Source: a virus. From it: a stretch of DNA of 23,113 bases. The translations under genes were made by a program, and so were the position numbers. How positions within the stretch are numbered: the stretch's first letter is position 1; the number at the start of each line of letters is the position of its first letter. The notes beneath the pieces were generated by a model, which was not told the origin of the DNA, searched no databases, and saw only the letters and a program-made list of their open reading frames with translations. Positions 1 through 6,800 of this stretch are shown here, piece after piece. The stretch spans positions 1 to 23,113 of the IMG/VR virus record IMGVR_UViG_3300035670_001287; one strand, written 5' to 3'.

Positions 1-601
1 TGGCAACCAGTTCAGGAGCAGGAACGTTGATCAGTTCCTTACCATAAACAGTGGTGTTGTTCATACTGATCTGACCACCACGATACTTAGGAGTGGCAGT
101 GAAATAGTATGCGTTCTTGGCAGTCAGAGAAGCAGCAGCAACTTCTTTGTAGAAGTCACGACGGACAGAGTTATGTGCCTCGTCAAAATAGATCAGGTCA
201 ACATCAATACCTGCTTCGTTGATACGACGCAAAGAATTGTAGGTAGTAAAGATAATCTGGTGAGAATTGGCAGCTTTACAGATGCTGTCATGAATGACAA
301 TCTCACGCACTTTGGTGGTGTGGTGGCAGTCAACTTCACCACTGTGAACGTGAAGCACAGTAGCATCAACCTTGCCGTTCAGTTCAGACCAAAACTCTTC
401 ATACAGTTGGACTGCCAGCAGGATGCGAGGAGCGCACACTACGACGGTCTGAGGGGTCTCTGCTGCCTGAAGGCGACGCAGACAGTCAAGGATCATCACA
501 AGGGTCTTGCCGCCGCCCGTAGGGCAGGTCAGGCGACCCAGAGAGGCGGTCAGCAGAGCGTCAAGCATACGCTGCTGGTGAGGGCGAAGAGTGAGGGTCA
601 T
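1..601 (-). CDS. SF2 DEAD/DEAH-box helicase, N-terminal part (cut by window edge)
   Basis: The ATG is at 601-599 and the frame stays open for 200 codons to the left edge, so the C-terminal part is missing. The helicase core begins almost at once. LRPHQQRML (residues 5-13) looks like an entry motif. CPTGGGKT (26-33) is Walker A, APRILLAVQ (57-65) fits motif Ia, DEAH (140-143) is motif II and TATP (168-171) fits motif III. These make it an ATP-dependent nucleic-acid helicase or translocase of superfamily 2, close to the ResIII type. Phage members act in DNA replication, recombination or repair. Walker A at residue 32 is earlier than I would expect for T4 UvsW, which has an N-terminal domain first, so I do not use that name. 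No clear Shine-Dalgarno precedes the start; a possible -10 box lies at 624-629. The gene is G+C-rich compared with the small structural-cluster genes. Confidence 0.88.
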   Translation of the reverse strand, partial: MTLTLRPHQQRMLDALLTASLGRLTCPTGGGKTLVMILDCLRRLQAAETPQTVVVCAPRILLAVQLYEEFWSELNGKVDATVLHVHSGEVDCHHTTKVREIVIHDSICKAANSHQIIFTTYNSLRRINEAGIDVDLIYFDEAHNSVRRDFYKEVAAASLTAKNAYYFTATPKYRGGQISMNNTTVYGKELINVPAPELVA

Positions 602-623
602 GCGGTTCGCTGTTGATGAGAAT

Positions 624-651
624 AGTATAGGGCACGAAAAAGGGGTCCGAA
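624..651 (-). promoter_or_regulatory. Possible promoter for the helicase gene
   Basis: On the minus strand TATACT at 629-624 matches the bacterial -10 consensus at 5 of 6 positions and lies 22 bases upstream of the helicase ATG. The best -35 at a 16-base spacing is TTCGGA (651-646), which is weak and sits inside the terminator hairpin. The element is plausible because a terminator precedes the helicase, which then needs its own start unless readthrough supplies it. The match could be chance. Confidence 0.35.
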
Positions 652-657
652 GACCCC
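637..657 (-). terminator. Rho-independent terminator after the ParB-like gene
   Basis: Read on the minus strand, GGGGTC (657-652) and GACCCC (647-642) form a perfect 6-bp stem closed by the stable tetraloop TTCG (651-648). Five T residues (641-637) follow directly. This is a complete intrinsic terminator. It lies 22 bases beyond the stop codon of the ParB-like gene. The plus strand has no T-tract after the stem, so it works in one direction only. Confidence 0.9.
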
Positions 658-679
658 CTGTGACAGTTTTTGAATTGGA

Positions 680-1657
680 TCAGGCAATCAGTTGGAAAGG
701 ATCTTCCTCGTCGATAACTTGAGGAACATATCCCTTCAGGTTGAAGAGCCGGAAGTCAGCACCATGCTTCAAACGAAGCTGAAATGCCTTCTCAAACAAA
801 TCGTTGTAGCGATCTACAACTTGACGACCAGATTGACGAACTCGGTTGAGATCTTCCGCCAAGACACCTTGGGTATATCCAACGATCTCGGGCAATTCGT
901 CCTTCTCCAAAGATTCAAGAACAGAAATCACAGCACGACGAACGTAGGTGCTGTTACCGCTAGCGTTGTAAGCAACAACACCTGCGTTAGGATCAACATT
1001 CTGTTGAACAAACTTCTGAACCTTGGGAGCATCATAAGATGCCACAGTAGCAGCACAGAGAGAAGTGTTAAGAACCTTCTCGCAGAGATCTGTGACTTGC
1101 TTCTGAGTGAAAGAGTGCTCGATAGAGTTTACCCAGTCGATGCAGTTACCAAGAGAAGGAAGTTCTCCGTTCTCAGATTGTTGGTTGCTGACCCAAGCTG
1201 CGAGACGCTTCTTGAAATCTTCTTGTGTAGCAGCCTTGCTAGGAGGGTGGTTGTTGGCACCGAGTCCGATCTCATCACGGACATCTTGCTCAGTGTAACC
1301 TTCCTTCACTTCAACGATGTTGAAGACCCAGTGAGTGATACCAAGCTCTACCAAAGCTTCATAGCGAGTGTATCCATCAATCAAAGATAGAGAACTGGCA
1401 AAAGCATATGGAGGCTGAACGCTAACGAGAACACCGTTCACTGAGATGTTGCTCTTCAAAGCGTTTTTGTTGTTGTTATCCGTACCCGCAGCACGGGCGA
1501 TGTTAACTACATAACCATCAACAACGGTGTTGATGTTATCGAGACAAAGGAGACGGCGTTCAACCACTCGATAGCTCTTGCCTTCAGGGAGAGCAAGTCG
1601 GTCGAACCAAGACACTTCGGGTGCCACGTTAACAGAAGGCAGTTTGATGTATTCCAT
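680..1657 (-). CDS. ParB-like N-terminal-domain protein, 325 aa
   Basis: The N-terminal third carries a ParB/sulfiredoxin-type signature: a segment with NGVLVSV near residues 74-80, then LIDGYTRYEALVELG (92-106), the counterpart of the family's 'DGHRRYEAxxxLG' stretch. GANNHPPSKAATQEDF (133-148) follows, then a mostly helical C-terminal half that I do not recognise. Family members bind DNA and some hydrolyse nucleotides or DNA. No ParA partner is visible here, so plasmid-style partition is not supported. In phages such proteins are often unassigned, and a regulatory or DNA-processing role is inference. The frame opens at 1753, but I place the start at 1657 (MEYIKLP) because a strong promoter at 1725-1753 would begin transcription near 1718, downstream of the earlier ATG. 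No Shine-Dalgarno is evident. A terminator follows at 637-657. Confidence 0.72.
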   Translation of the reverse strand: MEYIKLPSVNVAPEVSWFDRLALPEGKSYRVVERRLLCLDNINTVVDGYVVNIARAAGTDNNNKNALKSNISVNGVLVSVQPPYAFASSLSLIDGYTRYEALVELGITHWVFNIVEVKEGYTEQDVRDEIGLGANNHPPSKAATQEDFKKRLAAWVSNQQSENGELPSLGNCIDWVNSIEHSFTQKQVTDLCEKVLNTSLCAATVASYDAPKVQKFVQQNVDPNAGVVAYNASGNSTYVRRAVISVLESLEKDELPEIVGYTQGVLAEDLNRVRQSGRQVVDRYNDLFEKAFQLRLKHGADFRLFNLKGYVPQVIDEEDPFQLIA

Positions 1658-1724
1658 AGTAAAAAAGAAAAGTAGCAGTTTGCTTTTGGGTATCAGTTGT
1701 TGCTTTCGCTTGACTGATGAGATA

Positions 1725-1753
1725 AGAATAACACGGTTTTCGGGGTGTGTCAA
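1725..1753 (-). promoter_or_regulatory. Sigma-70-type promoter for the ParB-like gene
   Basis: On the minus strand a perfect -35 box TTGACA (1753-1748) is followed by a 17-base spacer and TATTCT (1730-1725), a 4 of 6 match to the -10 consensus. Transcription would start near 1718 and leave a leader of about 60 bases before the ATG at 1657. This is the form expected of a promoter read by unmodified host RNA polymerase, as used by early genes of T4-like phages. The -35 box lies within a short inverted repeat (GGGGT at 1757-1753, ACCCC at 1746-1742), which may be an operator or chance. Confidence 0.75.
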
Positions 1754-1774
1754 CCCCCTGAACGATAAGCGTTT

Positions 1775-2002
1775 CTAATCATCCACGCAATCCACCGAAC
1801 CGATGTCGCACACAGGAACCTCGTGCTCACCACCGATCAGATACCAATGCATCAGCATCCCATGAAATTCTGGATGACCTTTGAAATGCTCAGGATAGAC
1901 ACGCTCCCCAATATACTTCAGTTCTGTGTCTGGGATGTTGTTATCCCGAATGATTGCTTGAAGCTGAAAATGTGTCAAATCATACTGTGTGGGGACTTTC
2001 AT
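1775..2002 (-). CDS. Small hypothetical protein, 75 aa
   Basis: A 75-residue protein beginning MKVPTQYDLTHFQLQAIIRD and ending in an acidic tail (GSVDCVDD). I do not recognise the family. The middle is rich in His and aromatic residues (PEHFKGHPEFHGMLMHWY, residues 37-54). There is no signal peptide or membrane segment. It follows the 134-aa gene by 31 bases in the same direction and is the last gene before the early-type promoter at 1725-1753. No intrinsic terminator with a T-tract is visible after its stop. No good Shine-Dalgarno precedes the ATG. It is probably a real small phage protein, judged from strand, spacing and the continuous gene order. Confidence 0.6.
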   Translation of the reverse strand: MKVPTQYDLTHFQLQAIIRDNNIPDTELKYIGERVYPEHFKGHPEFHGMLMHWYLIGGEHEVPVCDIGSVDCVDD

Positions 2003-2033
2003 GCGATTTAGAATTGCTTGCCAGCAGTCTAAA

Positions 2034-2438
2034 TCATTCCTCTGGTTCTGTCAATGGGGGAGCAGCATTGTCATTAACATATGGAATGGTTCCATCTGGT
2101 TTAATCACATATGCGATAATCTTATAATCTGGATCTGGAAGATTTTCTGGTCTTGGAAACCAGTCAAAGCAACAATCGACTGCTTCTAATTCTGTATCAA
2201 AAATATAGAAAATATCTTTTGCTTCAAGAATGGCACCTATTTCAGTTTCAGGAATAATCCAATTTGCGAAATCTTCATCAATTGGATCTTTATAATATTC
2301 GTAAATTTCTTTTTGTTTTTCAATTGACAATTCATGAAAACGATGATTGTCAATCACCAAGATGTACTTTTCCTCAAGTGCTGCCAGACGAGCACAAATT
2401 TCGTAAATGCTTTTTGGTTGTAAAGAGATTAATGCCAT
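2034..2438 (-). CDS. Hypothetical protein, 134 aa, in the tail-fibre cluster
   Basis: The start is well supported: GGAGG (2452-2448) lies 9 bases upstream, and the ATG shares its A with the stop of the gene before it (TAATG at 2438), a typical translational-coupling arrangement. The protein has a helical N-terminus (residues 10-50, including IYEICARLAALEEKYILVID), an acidic middle and a Pro/Glu-rich end (APPLTEPEE). I do not recognise a family. It is soluble, with no signal peptide or membrane segment. Its place directly behind the chaperone-domain gene makes a tail-fibre assembly or accessory role possible, but only context says so. It is A+T-rich like its upstream neighbour. Confidence 0.75.
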   Translation of the reverse strand: MALISLQPKSIYEICARLAALEEKYILVIDNHRFHELSIEKQKEIYEYYKDPIDEDFANWIIPETEIGAILEAKDIFYIFDTELEAVDCCFDWFPRPENLPDPDYKIIAYVIKPDGTIPYVNDNAAPPLTEPEE

Positions 2439-3268
2439 TAATTCAATCCTCCACTCACAATATTGTCTAAGATATCGTCAAGAGTAACTGTGTTGTCTTG
2501 TCTCTTGACCACCGGAATTTCATCAATCGTTTCTGTCGAAATAGCGATTGAAAGATATAGCAAAATTCTATCAGAATATTTTGTGTATACAGTTTGATTA
2601 AGATGGAAGAAATGATTTGTCAGATCAGAAAGATATTCTGCTGATGTTTCTTCTTCTTCAACCATCTTTTCATATTTTGTTGGTGTAATCGGAAACACCA
2701 CTTCGGCAGCTGGAACACCTTCTTGATCTTGGGGAATATTTCTAAGTGTATCTCTATACTTAATCCACATTTCTTGTTGTTTTTCTGTGAGTGGACTATC
2801 TCTACCAACTGTCCAATCACTATCCATAAGAAGAAACTTGCGAATCATCACAAGTTTGTTCCAGTTAACAATATTGTCTCTTTGATATATTTTTCTTAAA
2901 GCATTATCTAAATTAAAATCTTCAATGTCTCGATATTCAACATACTTTTCCTGAAGTTTTTCATATAATTCTGTAATTTCAGATTTTGGAAAAGATGTCA
3001 AATCAAATTCATACGAAACCCACTTATATTCACCAGTTTTTTGATTTCTCTGATACTTATTTTTTGCCATAAAGGCAGTATCGTCTTTATAATATACAAA
3101 GGTTTCTAATTTATCTTTATCAGAATCCCAAACAGGATACAAGATGGGAATAATGTTTTCATTCCAGTAATCATCTTGAATAACCTTAGTTACTCCATTT
3201 TGTTGAATTGTTCTGTTTACAGCATTTACATATAATGCTACAGAAACAGTAGAAGCATATTCTGTCAT
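2438..3268 (-). CDS. Phage tail-assembly-chaperone-domain protein, about 276 aa
   Basis: Residues about 140-195 carry the stretch typical of the phage tail assembly chaperone (APC/gp31-like) family: MIRKFLLMDSDWT, then SPLTEKQQEMW, YRDTLRNIP and a following FPITP, matching the family pattern 'LLxxSDWTxxxD...W..YRxxLRxIP..P..FP'. The rest (an N-terminal part of about 130 residues and a C-terminal part of about 80) is unrecognised, so the protein is longer than the bare domain. Family members are found with tail-fibre genes and are thought to help fibre folding or assembly. I chose the start at 3268 (MTEYAST) because its ATGA overlaps the TGA of the oxygenase gene by 4 bases. An in-frame ATG at 3286 would add six residues and a 22-base overlap and cannot be excluded. 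The gene is very A+T-rich. Confidence 0.8.
   Translation of the reverse strand: MTEYASTVSVALYVNAVNRTIQQNGVTKVIQDDYWNENIIPILYPVWDSDKDKLETFVYYKDDTAFMAKNKYQRNQKTGEYKWVSYEFDLTSFPKSEITELYEKLQEKYVEYRDIEDFNLDNALRKIYQRDNIVNWNKLVMIRKFLLMDSDWTVGRDSPLTEKQQEMWIKYRDTLRNIPQDQEGVPAAEVVFPITPTKYEKMVEEEETSAEYLSDLTNHFFHLNQTVYTKYSDRILLYLSIAISTETIDEIPVVKRQDNTVTLDDILDNIVSGGLN
2448..2452 (-). promoter_or_regulatory. Shine-Dalgarno GGAGG for the 134-aa gene
   Basis: GGAGG on the minus strand, 9 bases before the ATG at 2438-2436, inside the last codons of the upstream gene. It fixes the start of the 134-aa protein. It is one of only two strong Shine-Dalgarno sequences in the cluster. Confidence 0.7.
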
Positions 3269-3876
3269 TGAACTTTGTGCGCCCATCCAGTCAGAATGTA
3301 TTTATCTGTTGTAAAAACAGTATTACCTTTATGGACGTGAGTTAGTCCAGCAGGAAACACACAAACCATTCCTTGTTTTGGTTTAATTCTTCTTCGTTGA
3401 TAAAGAAATTCTGTTTCTGCTTCTCCATCTGGCATATCATTTAAGTATACTGTCCATACTAACTCACGGTTGCTAGTTTGATATGAAGCATTTTCATAGT
3501 GCCATTCATGATATCCACCACCAGGAGGAGTTTTTTGTGCTTTGATCGCGTATGACATTAATTTAACACCGATCAGCTGACTATATTCTTGGCAATAATG
3601 CGTCAAACAACACTTTAGATAATCGTTAATTGTATTGGCAAGTCCAACATCGTAATCATTTAATATGATTTGAAGATCATCTCTCCCCATTTTTCTGGAA
3701 GGAAATTGTTCTTTGCCAACATCACAAGTTTGAGCAGAAGTTTCTAAAACTTTGTCAAATTTTTCAATGATTTGTTCACAAATTTGTTTTGGAACAAAGT
3801 TTTTCCACAAGGCAATAAAGTCATCAAATTCTCCAACCATTCGTTCGATCGGAAAAATATATTCATTTTTTGGCAT
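3265..3876 (-). CDS. 2-oxoglutarate/Fe(II)-dependent oxygenase, 203 aa
   Basis: The protein has the prolyl-4-hydroxylase-like 2OG-Fe(II) layout. HYE at 126-128 (within HEWHYEN) supplies the H-x-D/E iron pair. H170 in FPAGLTHVHKG is the distal iron histidine. K182 in DKYILTGW stands where the family has the Arg/Lys that binds 2-oxoglutarate. Spacing and length fit a single-domain enzyme. The reaction would be oxidative decarboxylation of 2-oxoglutarate to succinate with hydroxylation of a target. Such oxygenases are frequent in cyanomyoviruses, mostly with unknown substrates. Here the gene lies between a fibre gene (3 bases upstream) and a chaperone-domain gene (4-base overlap), so modification of a fibre protein is an attractive but untested idea. 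No clear Shine-Dalgarno; translation is probably coupled. Confidence 0.88.
   Translation of the reverse strand: MPKNEYIFPIERMVGEFDDFIALWKNFVPKQICEQIIEKFDKVLETSAQTCDVGKEQFPSRKMGRDDLQIILNDYDVGLANTINDYLKCCLTHYCQEYSQLIGVKLMSYAIKAQKTPPGGGYHEWHYENASYQTSNRELVWTVYLNDMPDGEAETEFLYQRRRIKPKQGMVCVFPAGLTHVHKGNTVFTTDKYILTGWAHKVQ
3299..3306 (-). promoter_or_regulatory. Possible T4-type late promoter box inside the oxygenase gene
   Basis: GATAAATA on the minus strand differs by one base from the T4 late -10 consensus TATAAATA and lies 31 bases before the chaperone-domain start. It also encodes D-K-Y of the oxygenase, so the match may be coincidental. If real, it would give the chaperone and the two small genes an extra late start. 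Confidence 0.2.
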
Positions 3877-3879
3877 AAT

Positions 3880-6800
3880 TCAAATCGCTTTAATTAAGTA
3901 TTTTACTCTATGATATCTAGTAATCAATGGAATGTCGTTTTCTGGAACAACAAGAGCTGTTGTAGAGACAGGAGTTGACGAACTCATTTCAAATGTTCCA
4001 TCTGTGGTTACTATACCAGATTGAATAGCAGAAATATTTCTAGTTACGGAAGCAATGTTAGCAAGAGTAGATCCGTTTCCAGGAGTGAACACCAACTCTG
4101 TTCTAGTGTCATAGAAAAATGTGATCATTGAAACACCATAATTATCTTCTGTGACAACAGAGTTATCATCCTGATTTTGTGGTCTTGTTTGTCTTAAAAT
4201 TAATTCAACTGCTGTGCCACGAGCACTAGATCCTTCTTCTAAATTAATTGAGTACTCTTGCCAAGATCCACTCAGAACTGTTGAAGAAACAACAGTGTTT
4301 AGAAGATTTGTGGTATTACTTCCAGAGTTTCTCCAATAAAGAATTAAATCTTCTTCTGGAGTTGCTCCACCATTAAAATTGGTTCCTTTAATAGCAGTAA
4401 AACGAATTCGATTTACGCCAGTCAAATCAAATGGTCCAATGATGTATTCTCTATTTCCTGGTCCTCCCGTAAAAGGTAAATATCTATTTGCTAATCCACC
4501 ATAAGTAGGCAATCCAGCACTAGTTACCATTGAAAACTTGTTGGTAGAATTTGTTCCGAGACCAGGACTAACTGGTATCATACCATCAAATGTTGAAGAT
4601 TGCCAAGCTTGATCATTTCTTGGTCCTCCCTGTGGGACACCAGCAGAGTTACAATCATAAAATCTAGCAAATGGAACTGTTGGTTCTCCTGTTTCTGTTC
4701 CACCACCTTCCAATCCAACATATCTGACTTCAACAAATCCATTATTTCCTCCAGTTCCAGTTCCACCACCAGATCCAGCATTCTGAAGTCCAGCTGTAAC
4801 TGATATATTTCTTCCTTTGATTGTAAGATTTAATGATCCACCTTGACCGCCGCCTCCACCTGTTGGTCCATAACTCAAGAATGTCCTTGCAACATCAATT
4901 TGAACATATCCAGCATTTCCAGCTCCTCTGCCACCAGCAGACCATGTGGCATTACAGTAGTCAGATCTATAAGCAGAATTTCCTCTTGCTCCGCCAGTTC
5001 CTCCACCATTTCCATTATGACCAACACCAGCTTGACCAGCAGTGCCTCCATTTGCCACAGAAGTAGGACCAGCACCTCCACCACCACCACCGCCACCGCC
5101 AGCGGTACATCCACCTTGAGTTCCAGATCCACCATTATTAAAGTCCATTGCCGAAGTCATAGCAACTAAATTTGTTGCTGCAAGGCTAGCATTTCCACCA
5201 GCATAGCAACCATCTGTTATTCCACCTCCATTATATCCACCGCCAGATCCACCGCCTCCACCGCCTCCACCAGCGCCAATAATAGCATTTGCTCCATTGA
5301 AAAATACACCAGTGGATCCACCGCCACCTCCACCTGTTGCACCATTACCATATGCACCAGTTCCGCCACCACCACCAAATGATGCACCACTACCACCAGA
5401 TGTAGGACCAGATTCAAATCCAGGTCCATCAGTGTTTCCATCTCTATTATTAAATCCTTGTTGTCCTGGTTGTCCAATGGTAAAACTTAAACTACTAGGA
5501 AGTTGGGTAAGAGTTGCTGTAATCAATGCGCCATCATTGGCAGAACCACCAATAGCACTTGTTCCTTCGCATCCAGAGTTAGCATTAGGATTTCCATTTC
5601 CCCCACCAGCACCACAAGCTCTAACTGTTACAGTAGTTGATATTGCCCCAGCACCGCCAGCTGGCAAAGTCCAAGATCCGCTAGACGTATAAGTTTGTGT
5701 AGGATCATTAGATGTTGTCGTGAAAGAAGCGGATCTTCCTGTGCCTCCAGTTCCAGAAACTCCAGCAAGACCACCACCAGTAGCAGTAGAAGTGGAACTT
5801 CCAGCACCGCCACCATTTTGACCAGATTGACCATTGGAACCAGCATATTCAACAACAGTATCACCAAGAGCAATTAATGCTGCTGGGATGAGAAATGTTC
5901 CTCCAGCTCCACCAGCCCCACCAGAATTTCCAGAGCGACCACCACCACCACCATAAGCATAAATTGTATATTCAGTACCATCAACGTTAAAAGTAGCAAA
6001 AGCAAATCCACCAGCGCCGCCATCCGTGTTGCTATCTGCTCCACCACCACCAGGACCAATCAAGTTAATTTCAACTCTTTTAACTTCACCTGTTGAAGCA
6101 GGAACTGGATTGGTGTTAATTGTTCCTGGTGCTGATAAATTTCTGCTGCTAAAAACAACACCAGTCCCCGGAATGTCAAACGTTTGTTCTTTACCACCAA
6201 TAACGGTTGCCGCATCAACGACATAAGCAATTGGATTTGGTGTAACTTCTACTTCTTCAAATGTTCCTGCTGCCAATCTGACTATAATTACACCACCAGC
6301 TGGTGAAGATGCTGGAGCAGATGTTGGTGTAAATCTAAATGACTGCGCTAACAATCCAGAAGATAAAACTTGAAATGATCCACTATATTGTGATGGTGTA
6401 GCACCAGTTATTGTAACATAATTCCCAGCAGAAAATCCATGATTGGTTGCTGTTGTTACGACACAAGCATTATTAGGAGCATCATATGTAATTGAAGTTA
6501 CAGAAATAGCAGGACTAGATGTTACTAGATAATTTCCATTCACATCTTGTGCTCCAATTCCAGAAGTATTGCCTATACTAGCAAGTTTTGGATCGTTTAA
6601 TGATGATCCAACAACTCCATGAGCATGACCATATGGAATTCCACCCGTAATTGCTGGTTCAAATGGTATTATATTTGCTCGTGTTTTTGTATAGGCAACA
6701 GCATATTGATCAGCAGGAACTCCAGAGAATTCTACTAGGAATGATTCGTTTGGTTCAGAAGAAAGAATATAGTGAAAGTGTTCAACTGGTCTCGCAAATA

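Noticed and set aside
1-601. Naming the helicase UvsW
   Set aside because: Walker A at residue 32 leaves no room for the N-terminal domain expected in UvsW, and the C-terminal half is outside the window.
173-616. 147-aa plus-strand frame at the left end
   Set aside because: It lies opposite the helicase, whose reading shows Walker A, DEAH and TAT motifs in order; the plus frame shows no family features.
692-1390. 232-aa plus-strand frame
   Set aside because: It is the shadow of the ParB-like gene, which has a recognisable motif, a promoter and a terminator on the minus strand.
1658-1753. N-terminal extension of the ParB-like protein to the ATG at 1753
   Set aside because: These codons coincide with the promoter and its downstream start region, so they would not be translated from that transcript. 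The added residues look non-homologous and low in complexity.
1742-1757. Terminator for the structural cluster
   Set aside because: The 5-bp stem has no T-tract after it on the minus strand and overlaps a clear -35 box, so an intrinsic terminator is not supported.
4833-5877. Plus- and minus-strand frames over the glycine-rich region (Ser/Thr/Cys-, Pro- or Leu/Val-rich)
   Set aside because: They result from reading GGN/CCN arrays in other frames and have low-complexity composition; the minus-strand fibre frame is continuous and carries domains.
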